Positions 17,594 through 27,157 of a stretch of 64,000 nt of DNA are shown piece after piece. This DNA is from Mucilaginibacter sp. GTDB lineage: Bacteria > Bacteroidota > Bacteroidia > Sphingobacteriales > Sphingobacteriaceae. The stretch covers positions 186,001-250,000 of the forward strand of contig JAUCSE010000022.1 of NCBI GenBank assembly GCA_030445275.1, written 5' to 3'. Each line of letters begins with the position of its first letter. Positions within the stretch are counted from its first letter, which is position 1. Position numbers and translations under genes: made by a program. The notes beneath the pieces are model-generated. The model searched no databases. It was given only the letters and a program-made list of their open reading frames with translations, and was not told the origin of the DNA.

Positions 17594-18637
17594 ATGGAAT
17601 TAGGCGTAAGCACATTTGGCGAAGTTCATCCTGATCATAAAGCAGGCAATGCGGTAAACGCGCATCAACGGGTACAACAGCTACTGGAAGAAGTAAAGCT
17701 AGCTGATGAGGTAGGGTTAGATGTATTTGCCTTTGGCGAACATCATCGTCAGGATTTTGTGATATCGGCCCCAGAAATTTTGATGGCCGCGGCCGCATCA
17801 ATTACCAAACAGATCAGGTTGTCAAGCTCGGTTACCGTGTTGAGTTCTGCCGATCCTGTACGTACTTTTCAAAACTTTGCTACCGTTGATCTGATCTCTG
17901 GTGGGCGTGCGGAAATGATAGCCGGGCGAGGATCCTTTATTGAATCATTTCCACTATTTGGATATGATCTTGATGATTATGATGACTTGTTTACCGAAAA
18001 ACTGGAAATGTTTCTGCAGATCAATAAACAGGAAGTCGTTAATTGGGAAGGTAAGTTCAGGGCACCTGTACGAAACCAGGGGGTGTATCCGCGACCTTTA
18101 CAGGAAGCCATTCCTGTATGGATTGGTGTCGGTGGTACTCCGGCTTCGGCCAAACGTGCAGGACGATTAAATTTACCAATGATCATTGCGATACTAGGCA
18201 GCGCACCTAAACACTTTGTATCCTTTGTGGAACTATACAGGGAGTCGGCTGAAAAGGCTGGGCATGATGTCAATAAATTACAGCTAGCTATTTCTTCTCA
18301 ATCTTATTTTGCCGAAAGTTCAGGCCAGGCGGTTGATGAGTTTTATCCATCGTATGAAGCATTGATGAATCGTGTTGGTAAAGACCGTGGCTGGTCGCCG
18401 ATGAACAAAGATCAATTTGAATGGTTACGGAACGACGGCCCTTTAATTGTAGGCAGTGTACAGCAGGCAATTGATAAAATCATGGCTCAATATGAACTAT
18501 TTCATAATACCCGTTTCCTGGCTCAACTGGTTACAGGCTTTACACCCCACGAAAAAGTATTAAAGGCTATTGAATTATTTGGAACCCACGTAGCGCCGGT
18601 GATACGAAAAGAACTGGGTGTGGTAAAACAGGGATAA
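17594..18637 (+). CDS. LLM-class (luciferase-like) flavin-dependent oxidoreductase
   Basis: This 347-residue TIM-barrel enzyme belongs to the bacterial luciferase superfamily and would use FMN to oxidise a small molecule or cofactor. Recognisable segments are MELGVSTFGE at the start, LDVFAFGEHHRQDF (conserved EHH), LSSSVTVLSSADPVRTFQNFATVDLISGGRAEMIAGRG, and PVWIGVGGTPASAKRAG. Length is normal. The ATG lies 29 bases after a TATATTTA box (17557-17564), a plausible -7 element. The gene stands alone, ending at the shared hairpin at 18671. Actual substrate cannot be predicted. Confidence 0.88.
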   Translation: MELGVSTFGEVHPDHKAGNAVNAHQRVQQLLEEVKLADEVGLDVFAFGEHHRQDFVISAPEILMAAAASITKQIRLSSSVTVLSSADPVRTFQNFATVDLISGGRAEMIAGRGSFIESFPLFGYDLDDYDDLFTEKLEMFLQINKQEVVNWEGKFRAPVRNQGVYPRPLQEAIPVWIGVGGTPASAKRAGRLNLPMIIAILGSAPKHFVSFVELYRESAEKAGHDVNKLQLAISSQSYFAESSGQAVDEFYPSYEALMNRVGKDRGWSPMNKDQFEWLRNDGPLIVGSVQQAIDKIMAQYELFHNTRFLAQLVTGFTPHEKVLKAIELFGTHVAPVIRKELGVVKQG

Positions 18638-18670
18638 ATTACAAATAAGAAAAACCGACATCATATAAAA

Positions 18671-18700
18671 AAGGCTGCCTTATTTAAGGCAGCCTTATAA
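18671..18700. terminator. Bidirectional terminator between convergent genes
   Basis: AAGGCTGCCTTA (18671-18682) pairs perfectly with TAAGGCAGCCTT (18685-18696). A-rich sequence lies on the left and TATAAATT on the right. It can end both the LLM gene and the minus-strand lipoprotein operon. Confidence 0.8.
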
Positions 18701-18730
18701 ATTGTAGTTATTTACCAGGGGTGAGATTTA

Positions 18731-19429
18731 TTATTTGGGATAAATAGGTGATACTGGTGTATTCATAACCTGTATTACGCCATTGGTGGTCAGGTAATCA
18801 CTTGAATAAACATTTGTTGTACTGTTGATCTGCAATGGATAGTCTGACGTATTGCCTGGCGACGAATTCAATACCTTAATTTTTAAGGTTGAATTAGGGT
18901 TATTGGCCGTAAAGGCAGGTATAATAAAACCGGTAAAATTGGTATTGAATATTCCAACGGGTGCCAGTGTTTTTACCTCAACGTCAGTAAGCGGCAAATT
19001 GTAATGAGAGTATTGCCCGTCTAAAATTAAAAACAAAAGGTAGTTCTTTAAATCAGCAGCGCTATAATCCTTAAAACTTTTGGCGGCAACTTTTTTTGAA
19101 GTCAGATAAGTGGCCCATAGTCCTGTTTTTGCAGTGGTTACCGCAGCATTTGTATAAATCAGATATGTTTTATTTTGTTGCATGTACAAATTGGTGTCAA
19201 TGCCCGAATAAATGATGGCATCATACATTCTTCTGAAAACAGTATCGGTTGTATTGCTATAGGCACGACTTTTTAAATAAGCCCAGGCATTTTTACCAAC
19301 ATGGGCATCCAATGTATCGGTTGTACTCCGATTAAAATCTTTTTGCAGTTTGAGTTTTTCGCAACCCGATATCAATATGACACCCATAACTATTAGGAGT
19401 GCCGGAATAAATGTTTTTATCTTTTTCAT
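18731..19429 (-). CDS. FAS1-like (fasciclin domain) lipoprotein, third gene of a SusC-SusD operon
   Basis: This 232-residue lipoprotein has the acceptor Cys23 in the lipobox SGC. The body resembles a single fasciclin (FAS1) domain: an early segment AYLKSRAYSNTTDTVFRRMYDAI, a helical middle DLKNYLLFLILDGQ, and a late block VYSSDYLTTNGVIQVMN that matches the usual FAS1 H2-like ending. It starts 10 bases after the susD stop and is the last gene of the susC-susD operon. It is therefore probably surface-exposed and assists capture by or stability of that complex. The fold call is by pattern only, and length is a little long for one FAS1 domain. Confidence 0.7.
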   Translation of the reverse strand: MKKIKTFIPALLIVMGVILISGCEKLKLQKDFNRSTTDTLDAHVGKNAWAYLKSRAYSNTTDTVFRRMYDAIIYSGIDTNLYMQQNKTYLIYTNAAVTTAKTGLWATYLTSKKVAAKSFKDYSAADLKNYLLFLILDGQYSHYNLPLTDVEVKTLAPVGIFNTNFTGFIIPAFTANNPNSTLKIKVLNSSPGNTSDYPLQINSTTNVYSSDYLTTNGVIQVMNTPVSPIYPK

Positions 19430-19439
19430 ATTAATTTAA

Positions 19440-21002
19440 TTAATATCCCGGATTTTGTTGTAACAATGGATTAGCAGATAATGCTGTACGGCTAAGCGGC
19501 CAATATTTACGCAGGGGATTTCCAAAGCCCGTTGCAGGATTATTATTTTTAACCTGTCTTACTTTTAAAATCGGATCCATAACCTTAATAAGACGATTGG
19601 TGCGAATTAAATCGAACCAGCGTTTACCTTCACCAAACTCTTCATACTGTGCCTCCTGTATAATCTGGTCAATCACGGCATCGGCAGTGGGCAGATTAGC
19701 AAGAGTAAACTGAGTAGTGTAGCCTGCCCTTGTATGTATAAAATTCAGGTATTTGAGTGCATTGGGTAAGTCGCCCGTAAAAGCAAGTGCCTCTGCATAG
19801 GTTAAATAAATATCTCCTAAGCGATACATCGGCAGATACACATTGTATTGCAATGCCGATGTTGATGTTGGCGTTAGTTGTGCCGTAGTTGGCGTTAACG
19901 GGAGAAATTTGTATACCCTGTCTGCATGCCCGGTTGTGTACAGCGTATCGATGGTTTTAGCTACACGCGTATCTGTTTTATAAGCAGGGATCCATTTGGC
20001 CATAAATGAAGAATCTACCTTTAAAGGGTTATTGCTTAGCTGTAGCGAGATGGGTATACAAGCACAGCCATTAGTGGTATAATCCCAGTGAATGCTCCAG
20101 ATTGGCTCAATTGAGTTGGCGGGCGTTAAAAAGAGGTTTTTCCAGGTTGCTGTAGGTTCCAGGTTAGCCTGTGATGTTCCACCATATGTTGCGCCTGTTG
20201 GCCCTTTTGCTTTAAAAAGATTGTTTATCCATAATTTTGCATTCGTATAATCGCCTTTAGCATCGGTGTAGTTTGAATAAGTAGCACGCCACATATAAGC
20301 ATCGGCCATCATGGCACATATCGCTCCCTCGTTGATGTACCATACTGTAGAAGTTACGTTTTTCGGTATCAGGTTATAAGCCTGCGTAAGATCTGATACT
20401 ATCAGAGAATCCATGATGGTTGTGGCAGCTGTACGGGGTTTTTTAGCCTCGGCAGATATATCCGGGTAAACATCCTTCCATACCGGCGCATCACCCCATG
20501 TACGTATGATGTAAAAATAACACTCTGCACGCATAGCATATGCTTGCGCCATGGCATTATTAAGCATGGCTGTAGTAACCGTATTATCCAATATTTTTAC
20601 TTTTGGAAAGTTGGCTATACATAAATTTGCCCTTGCAATTGTACGGTACAAACCTCCCCAATCTGTTGGGCCGTTATTTTGAGTAACACTGTTAAGGGCC
20701 AGTTCACTGGTGCTGGAGGTACCAAATTGCCCGGCATCAAAATTGTCTGAACGGGACTCGCCCCAATAGTTATACCGTCCTCCGTAACCTTCGTCCTTGC
20801 CGTTACCATCGCCTTCCATTTCTTCTTGGAAGGAAGAATAAAGACCCGCTATCGCAGTATTGATATCTTGTGCATTATGAAAATACTGATCAACAGTTAC
20901 ACTGTTTTTTGAGTTTAACGTAATATCCTTCTTGCAGTTGCTTAAGCCAATAAGTATCAGTAAGCCTGCTGCTATAGTCCATTTATTTTTTATCGTTTTC
21001 AT
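19440..21002 (-). CDS. SusD/RagB-family outer-membrane lipoprotein
   Basis: This 520-residue protein carries a lipoprotein signal with acceptor Cys23 (LSNCKK). It has the SusD N-terminal helices (ARANLCIANFPKVKIL, AYAMRAECYFYIIRTWGDAPVW), TPR-like middle segments (AYMWRATYSNYTDA), and the C-terminal RagB/SusD region (YEEFGEGKRWFDLIRTNRL, ending in LLQQNPGY). It lies 12 bases downstream of susC and forms the capture lid of that transporter. Length is typical. The ligand is unknown; no glycoside hydrolase is present in this operon, only the FAS1-like lipoprotein. Confidence 0.95.
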   Translation of the reverse strand: MKTIKNKWTIAAGLLILIGLSNCKKDITLNSKNSVTVDQYFHNAQDINTAIAGLYSSFQEEMEGDGNGKDEGYGGRYNYWGESRSDNFDAGQFGTSSTSELALNSVTQNNGPTDWGGLYRTIARANLCIANFPKVKILDNTVTTAMLNNAMAQAYAMRAECYFYIIRTWGDAPVWKDVYPDISAEAKKPRTAATTIMDSLIVSDLTQAYNLIPKNVTSTVWYINEGAICAMMADAYMWRATYSNYTDAKGDYTNAKLWINNLFKAKGPTGATYGGTSQANLEPTATWKNLFLTPANSIEPIWSIHWDYTTNGCACIPISLQLSNNPLKVDSSFMAKWIPAYKTDTRVAKTIDTLYTTGHADRVYKFLPLTPTTAQLTPTSTSALQYNVYLPMYRLGDIYLTYAEALAFTGDLPNALKYLNFIHTRAGYTTQFTLANLPTADAVIDQIIQEAQYEEFGEGKRWFDLIRTNRLIKVMDPILKVRQVKNNNPATGFGNPLRKYWPLSRTALSANPLLQQNPGY

Positions 21003-21014
21003 ATTTATTCGCTA

Positions 21015-24000
21015 TTATAGTGTAACAAATAACCCAAAGCCTAATTCTCTGCGACGCGGATATTTACCACTATCCATACCTGCTGTAAGAGGACTGGATG
21101 CGGTAAATTCAGGATCGTACCAGCTGTAATTGGTCCAGGTTAAAAGATTGTTACCATAAACATATATACTTACCTGGCGGGCTTTTATGCGTGAAGCTAT
21201 TTTAGGGTCAAGCGAGTAAGTAAGCTTGGCGCTGCTCAGACGTATGAATGATCCGCTTTCCAGATACATGCTGTTAAGCATTGGGCTCATGGAACCGTTA
21301 ACATCCTTTTCGTTAAAGTTTGGATATTTGGTTATGTCGCCCTGTTTGCGCCAGGCACCATAAATTGCTGCCGGAGTAGGTGGGGTATAGGTTGATTGGA
21401 ATGAATTGGAGTAATTGGCAATGTAATTGTAAACCTTATTGCCAAACTGGCCATTAAGTAACACATTCAATGAGAAATTTTTGTATCTGAAAAAGTTATT
21501 GAAGCCAAAGAAAAATTTAGGAGTTGCATTGCCTAAAACCTGACGGTCACGATCATCAATCACGCCATCGTTATTAGTATCCTGCCATATGGTTGAGCCT
21601 CCTTTAAGCACGTTACCGTTCCTGGTCATGTGTCGTATGTCGCCGGTATAAGGTTGTCCGTTCAGCGTAAAACTTTGGGCTGATTTGCCATCGGGCGAAA
21701 CACCAACAGGAGTTAACATATTGCCTTTGTTATCATAGGCATTTGAAACATCATACGGATAAACACCTAGATTTTTGAACAAGTAAAAATCACCAATATT
21801 ACCGCCCTCTTTTACCTGGTAGGAAGTTCCGGTTATATAACTGGTATGGTTTAAAAGCTCCAAAATTTTACCCGGCGACTGAGCTGTTACGTTAGCATTA
21901 ACATTCCATGTAAAATTGGTATTTTGTATAGGGGTACCAGCTAGGGATACCTCCAAACCTTTGTTCTGGATTTTACCAAGGTTAACAGTTCCCGTTCTGT
22001 AACCTGTTTCCTCAGGTATAGCCTGAGCAGCCAAAAGTCCGTCGGTGGTTTTAACATAATATTCGGGGCTAAACGTTAACCGGCCACCCAACATGCTCAG
22101 ATCTAAACCCAGGTTTGTAGTTGTAGTTGTTTCCCATTTTATTCCCGGGTTAGCTATAGTGGTAGGCAAACCTACACCCTGAACCCCGTTATAAATTCCG
22201 CTGTTACCATTGGCAACACCAAAGGCCAATAAATTAACATAACCAAAATCACTTAGTTTATCATTACCTGCCGAGCCATAACTGAATCTTAGTTTACCAT
22301 CTTCCAGCCATTTTTTGGTCCATCCCATAAAACTTTCGTCCGAAAAACGCCAGGCGGCACCTACCGCACCAAAGTTTCCCCATTTGTTATCGGGGCCAAA
22401 TCTTGATGAGCCGTCCCGTCTATATGTTCCGTTAATAATATAACGGCCTTTATAGGAGTATTGAGCACGCCCGAATAATGATTCCGTGGCGTAATAAGTT
22501 GGGTAGTCATATAATGTTTTGGTTAGATCAATAGTAGCCACATTTGATGCAAAAGCATTTTCCGTTAAATAATTCCGAAGTGAAAAAAGTCCGTCATCTT
22601 CGCTCGTTTTATCACGGCTAAAACCAGCTACCACCGAAATTTTATGATCTTTACCGAAGGTTTTATCATAATTTAAATGCGCTTGCAGGGTATAGTTAAA
22701 TGTCCTGTCGTCTTCGGTACTACCGGTATTAATTCCGGTATTCACAATAGCCAGGGGTACAAAAGTTTGTGTATTGACATTATCTAAACGGAAATTAAAA
22801 GTGGTAGTGAGTCTTAATCCCGATATAATATCATAGTTTAAAGAAGTATTATTTTGTGCCTTATATGATGTTGGCTTGTTAACAGCCAGCATGGCATAGG
22901 CAACCGGGTTTCTTTTTGACTCTACATAACCGGCATACTGCCCATCCGGACGGTAAATAGATGTCCACGGATTACGTTCAAATACCTGCCTTGCTGTATT
23001 GCCCACATCAACGGAGTTACCTGTAACATAAGAGTAATTGAAATTATTAGTGATGTTTAATTTACTCGTAGCCTGGAAGTTTACATTTGCCGTTCCCTGT
23101 AAGGTTTTGGCATAACTATTAAGTACAATAGACCTATCATTAATATAAGTTAGGCCGGTGTAATAGGTTATTCCCTGTTGACCACCGTTAATACTTAAGT
23201 TAAGATTATCCTTTTGACCTGTTTTAAACAACAAATCCTGATAATCATTATCTGCATTAAGATAGTGGTTAAGAGAGTCGATCTGAATGGAGTTGTTAAT
23301 ATCATATCTGCGATAAAAGCGAAGATCGTCAGATGATGTGGTTTGTAGCTTATGGGCCAGTTTACTAAACAGATGATAGTAGTTGGCTGTTATAGTTGTT
23401 TTACCCGCGCGGCCACCTTTTGTAGTGATCAAAATTACCCCGTTGCCACCCCGCGCCCCATAAATGGCCGCGGAAGCAGCATCTTTTAAAATTTCGATCG
23501 AAGAAATATCTGCGGGATTTAAGAAAGAGGCATCCTGACTAATTACCCCATCAATAACATACAGCGGCCCATTGCCTGCATTTAACGTTGATGCACCGCG
23601 GATTTGAATAGTACCCTGCGAAAAAGGATCGCCACCATCGGTAACAACCTGGGCACCTGCTATCTGGCCTTCTAAAGCATCAAAAAGGTTTATTGGCTGC
23701 CGCTCTTGTATTTGTTTTGCACTTACTGACCCAATTGAACCCGTTAAATCACGCTTTGCTACTGATTGCCCATAACCGGTTACAATAACCTCAGTTAAGC
23801 TTGACGAATTATCATTTAATGTAATGGTTACGTTTTGTTTGTTTCCTACAGGTTCTTCTTTGGTAGTAAACCCGATGTATGAAAACACGAGTATAGCCTG
23901 TGTGTTAGGAACCGTAATGCTGAACTTGCCTTTAATGTCAGTAACGGTACCTGTGCCGGAGCCTTTTACCTTTATACTTACCCCAATCAGCGTTTCTCCT

Positions 24001-24158
24001 TTTGGATCAACCACTGTACCTGTAATTTTTATGGGGGTGGTTTGCGCATGTACTGACATGCTGAGTAATACAACCAGGGCAGGTATTATAAAAATATACC
24101 TGAGTTTGGTAAGTAATGGCGTACAGGAATTTGATAGTTGAGTAATTTTTCTCCTCAT
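21015..24158 (-). CDS. SusC/RagA-family TonB-linked outer-membrane transporter
   Basis: This 1047-residue barrel transporter is paired with the SusD just downstream. It shows a signal peptide ending VHAQ, a carboxypeptidase-D regulatory domain (ITGTVVDPKGETLIGVSIKV), a TonB-box-like TEVIVTGYG, and a plug with YVIDGVI and ILKDAASAAIYGARGGNGVILITTK. A long barrel follows and ends GLFVTL. The ATG at 24158 (MRRKITQL) is chosen; the frame can be extended to a TTG at 24188, but the extension is polar and not signal-like. It is the first gene of susC-susD-FAS1. About 0.9 kb of geneless AT-rich DNA lies upstream and should hold the promoter. Confidence 0.94.
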   Translation of the reverse strand: MRRKITQLSNSCTPLLTKLRYIFIIPALVVLLSMSVHAQTTPIKITGTVVDPKGETLIGVSIKVKGSGTGTVTDIKGKFSITVPNTQAILVFSYIGFTTKEEPVGNKQNVTITLNDNSSSLTEVIVTGYGQSVAKRDLTGSIGSVSAKQIQERQPINLFDALEGQIAGAQVVTDGGDPFSQGTIQIRGASTLNAGNGPLYVIDGVISQDASFLNPADISSIEILKDAASAAIYGARGGNGVILITTKGGRAGKTTITANYYHLFSKLAHKLQTTSSDDLRFYRRYDINNSIQIDSLNHYLNADNDYQDLLFKTGQKDNLNLSINGGQQGITYYTGLTYINDRSIVLNSYAKTLQGTANVNFQATSKLNITNNFNYSYVTGNSVDVGNTARQVFERNPWTSIYRPDGQYAGYVESKRNPVAYAMLAVNKPTSYKAQNNTSLNYDIISGLRLTTTFNFRLDNVNTQTFVPLAIVNTGINTGSTEDDRTFNYTLQAHLNYDKTFGKDHKISVVAGFSRDKTSEDDGLFSLRNYLTENAFASNVATIDLTKTLYDYPTYYATESLFGRAQYSYKGRYIINGTYRRDGSSRFGPDNKWGNFGAVGAAWRFSDESFMGWTKKWLEDGKLRFSYGSAGNDKLSDFGYVNLLAFGVANGNSGIYNGVQGVGLPTTIANPGIKWETTTTTNLGLDLSMLGGRLTFSPEYYVKTTDGLLAAQAIPEETGYRTGTVNLGKIQNKGLEVSLAGTPIQNTNFTWNVNANVTAQSPGKILELLNHTSYITGTSYQVKEGGNIGDFYLFKNLGVYPYDVSNAYDNKGNMLTPVGVSPDGKSAQSFTLNGQPYTGDIRHMTRNGNVLKGGSTIWQDTNNDGVIDDRDRQVLGNATPKFFFGFNNFFRYKNFSLNVLLNGQFGNKVYNYIANYSNSFQSTYTPPTPAAIYGAWRKQGDITKYPNFNEKDVNGSMSPMLNSMYLESGSFIRLSSAKLTYSLDPKIASRIKARQVSIYVYGNNLLTWTNYSWYDPEFTASSPLTAGMDSGKYPRRRELGFGLFVTL

Positions 24159-24188
24159 AATTGTTGTTAATCGTTTAAGTTTAATCAA

Positions 24189-25076
24189 ATAGGATTTACG
24201 TAACAGATGAATTTAGGGGGCATCTGTTATTGTTTATCAGCTTGTTTGGCAGCTGCTAACAATACTTAATTTGTGAAATTTCCTTTCTTCATAATTAGGA
24301 TTGATTTAGTGTTGGGTTTATTAGTTCTAATTCAAAATTAACAGGGGTAAGTGTTTTGTCTTATTTTATACTTATGTGTTCGATAAGATTTAAAAACTAA
24401 GAATAAGGCACAAGAAATTTTATCCAATAAAAAAGTCCATTTTTTAATGAACCAGTATATCAGTTTTATATTTCCGTCCTTACAGACTTGAAATTATTTA
24501 TTTATGATTGATTTACAGTTTATTATGGGTGTGATCGTTCCTGGTTTATTTAATTGGTTATGATAAATTGGTAAAACGAATTTGTGAAATAACTTTGATT
24601 ATTGCTGCCAAAAGCTCCCGGTTTATTTACGGTAACGTTTTCGTAAATCATAAACCGTCTATAATTTATCCGTAAAACTCGGCTACTTAGTGTATAGAGG
24701 GTGTCCTGATTGTGGTATACTATTACCGCTAAATACATTAAGCAAGATTCCAACTGCTTTCAAAGCTTTTTGTGGAAATTTTTTTTCTTATCACGACTGC
24801 AATAGTCATCACACGAAATACCATTTGGTACTTTTGTTTAAAAAACCTTTAAATAGCTGTTAAAACATGTATTTGATAAAAAAAGAGCTGTTTTATATTT
24901 ATATAATAAGTGTGTATTAAATACATAATCTATAAAAATTTATAACTTTTTTTAATATTTTTTTAATATTAGATGGATATATGAAAACATTATTAATATA
25001 TTTATAAATAAATAGGCTGGCCAGCTGATCATTAAGAAGTGATTTATTTAATTAAAAAATTTTACTAAACCGACAA
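24189..25076. other. Long AT-rich intergenic region
   Basis: Nearly 0.9 kb without a convincing gene separates the minus-strand susC from the plus-strand peptidase gene. A 67-codon minus-strand frame at 24550-24753 has no family features. The right end (24901-25076) is the promoter segment of the duplicated unit described below. It contains runs such as TTTTTTTAATATTTTTTTAA, which may bend or open easily. Confidence 0.5.
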
Positions 25077-25912
25077 ATGAAAAAACAACACTTATCAAAA
25101 ATTGGAGTAGGCATGCTATGCGTTGCTTCGATGTTATTTCCTGCAAAAAAAACAATGAATCTGTAGAGAAAAAGACCGATCCGACAACAGAGGTTTCGGC
25201 TGATGTTCTCAAAAACATCTCAGCTCTGGGTTTTAGCACAGCTGATGTGCGTAAACAAGGTGATAATTACCTGGTAGAGGGTGATATCTTACTAACCCAG
25301 GCAAATTTCTCAGAAGTTAGCACCAGTCCAAATTTAAGAATTGCCGAGACTGAGCAGTACCGGACAACCAATCTGGTTAAAAATCTTCCCAGAACAGTTT
25401 CAGTATCAGTTTCAAATTTACCAACGGTTTATGCAACGGCTGCGGCTAATGCAGTTGCCCGGTATAATGCGCTAAATCTTACACTGAAGTTTAAGATAGT
25501 TAGCAGTGGCGGCAACATCCAGATCATTGGTTTTAACGAAGGCCCAAGTGGTGGTTTCATTACTTTAGGTTCTTCGGGTTTCCCAACCTCTTCGGGTAAT
25601 CCTTTCAACCAGATCCAAATGAACACTAATCCTGCCGCGTACGGAAGTAATCCTGATTTAGGATATGTTACTTCAGTTATCCAGCATGAAATGGGACATT
25701 GTATTGGTTTCCGTCATACAGATTATTTTAATCGTGCCTTAAGCTGTGGCGGAACTGCCACTAATGAAGGTACTGCTGGTATAGGCGCTGTTCACATCCC
25801 GGGTACACCTACCAAGACATTTGATGCAGCTTCGTGGATGCTATCTTGCTCAAATGGTTCTGACCGTACATTTAACGCAAATGATAAAATCGCGTTAAAT
25901 TATTTGTACTAA
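25077..25912 (+). pseudogene. HEXXH metallopeptidase (M57-like) gene, copy 1, frameshifted in the signal peptide
   Basis: The gene begins at the ATG at 25077 like its twin at 26246. It has lost one T in the TTTTCC run (now TTTCC, 25137-25141), exactly where the twin encodes the lipobox FSC. As read, the leader frame stops after about 29 codons. The rest of the protein stays open in another frame, from 25118 or earlier to 25912. It keeps HEMGHCIGFRH, the zinc-binding HEXXHXXGXXH motif, and the late Met-containing WML segment. Putting the T back gives a normal MLFSCKKNN lipoprotein signal. If read from the internal ATG at 25118, the product would have no signal and stay in the cytoplasm. It could be a sequencing error, a recent pseudogene, or a slippage-controlled gene: an A8 run follows at 25145-25152. 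Confidence 0.75.
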
Positions 25913-25962
25913 ACTTTCATCGTATTTGCTTCTTATTGATCAGCACAGTAGTAATTACAAAT

Positions 25963-25988
25963 AAAGGGGAGTGCATCAACTCCTCTTT
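25963..25988 (+). terminator. Terminator of peptidase copy 1
   Basis: AAAGGGGAGT (25963-25972) pairs with ACTCCTCTTT (25979-25988) with one G-T pair and is followed by ATTTAA. The same hairpin, with perfect pairing, follows copy 2. Confidence 0.7.
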
Positions 25989-26053
25989 ATTTAAGATAGT
26001 CAAAAAAACATTTTGTTTTATATTGACCTTTTTATGTTATCGTGAACTTTAAT

Positions 26054-27157
26054 ATATAATAAGTGTGTATTAATCGCATAATTCGTATAAACAATAGTTT
26101 TTTTTAATATTTTTTTAATATTAGATGAATATATAAAAACATTATTAATATATTTATCGTAGAAATAAATAGGCTGGCCAGCTGATCATTAAAAAATGAT
26201 TTATTTAAATGTTATTTAATTACAAAAATTTTACTAGACCGACAAATGAAAAAACAACACTTATTGAAAATTGGAGTAGGCATGCTATGCGTTACTTCAA
26301 TGTTATTTTCCTGTACAAAAAACAACCAATCCGTTGAGAAAAAAGCTGATCCAGCAACACAGGTTTCGGCTGATGTACTAAAAAACATTTCAGCTCTGGG
26401 CTTTAGCACAGCTGATGTGCGTAAACAAGGTGATAATTACCTGGTTGAAGGAGATATCCTATTAACCTCGGCAAATCTTTCAGAGGCTAGCACCAGCCCC
26501 AATTTAAGAATTGCCGAAACTGAGCAGTACCGGACAACCAATCTGGTTAAAAATCTTCCCAGAACAATCACAGTATCAGTTTCAAATTTACCTACAGTTT
26601 TTGCAACAGCAACAGCTAATGCTATTGCCCGCTACAACGCGCTTAACTTAACCATTACTTTCCAGGTAGTTAGCAGCGGTGGTAATATTCAGATTATTGG
26701 TTTTAACGAAGGCCCAAGTGGTGGTTACATTACTTTAGGTTCATCAGGTTTCCCAACTTCAGCAGGTAATCCTTATAACCAGATCCAGATGAACACTAAT
26801 GCTGCGGCTTATGGAACCAACCCTGATTTAGGATACGTTACTTCAGTTATCCAGCATGAAATAGGTCACTGTATTGGTTTCCGCCATACGGATTATTTTA
26901 ACCGTGCCTTCAGCTGCGGCGGTACCGCAACTAACGAAGGTTCTGCTGGTATTGGAGCAATCAACATTCCGGGTACTCCTACAGCAGCCGATGCAGCATC
27001 ATGGATGCTAGCCTGTTCAAATGGCTCTGACCGTACATTTAATGCAAATGATAAAATCGCGTTAAATTATTTGTACTAAAATTTCTATCGTATTTGCTTC
27101 TTATTGATCAACAAAGTAGTTTTACAAATAAAGGGGAGCGTACCAACTCCCCTTTAT
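26054..27157 (+). repeat. Tandem duplication, copy 2
   Basis: This is the second copy of the 24901-25990 unit. The 5' leader includes shared blocks such as AGGCTGGCCAGCTGATCATT, and the 3' block includes TCGTATTTGCTTCTTATTGA and the terminator. A few extra bases in the leader (for example around 26156-26163 and 26208-26220) distinguish it from copy 1. Confidence 0.85.
26246..27079 (+). CDS. HEIGH metallopeptidase lipoprotein (peptidase M57-like), copy 2
   Basis: This 277-residue protein has a complete lipoprotein signal with acceptor Cys23 (LFSCTK). The zinc site is HEIGHCIGFRH at residues 204-214: His204, Glu205, His208 and His214 match the HEXXHXXGXXH pattern of metzincin-like peptidases. 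The family name dual-action HEIGH peptidase (M57) fits it. A Met in the WMLAC segment after the motif could serve as the Met-turn. The domain before it (residues 30-190) is beta-rich. By my count it differs from copy 1 at about 29 of 250 aligned residues. It sits directly before a T9SS-type subtilase, so the three genes form a secreted or surface protease cluster. Confidence 0.88.
   Translation: MKKQHLLKIGVGMLCVTSMLFSCTKNNQSVEKKADPATQVSADVLKNISALGFSTADVRKQGDNYLVEGDILLTSANLSEASTSPNLRIAETEQYRTTNLVKNLPRTITVSVSNLPTVFATATANAIARYNALNLTITFQVVSSGGNIQIIGFNEGPSGGYITLGSSGFPTSAGNPYNQIQMNTNAAAYGTNPDLGYVTSVIQHEIGHCIGFRHTDYFNRAFSCGGTATNEGSAGIGAINIPGTPTAADAASWMLACSNGSDRTFNANDKIALNYLY

Larger units (their letters stand above)
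24901..25990 (+). repeat. Tandem duplication, copy 1 (promoter, peptidase gene, terminator)
   Basis: The unit starts at ATATAATAAGTGTGTATTAA and ends after the terminator. It is repeated at 26054-27157, with starts about 1153 bases apart and stop codons 1167 apart. Promoter, gene and terminator are all copied. Small insertions and deletions in the leader, and about 12 percent protein divergence, show the duplication is not recent. Confidence 0.85.

Noticed and set aside
24550..24753. 67-codon minus-strand frame in the long intergenic region
   Set aside because: No domain, signal peptide or promoter; AT-rich sequence of this length gives such frames by chance.
25118..25912. Peptidase copy 1 treated as a normal gene starting at 25118
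   Set aside because: The twin gene and the intact leader in the other frame show the original start at 25077. The 25118 start comes from a frameshift and would remove the signal peptide.
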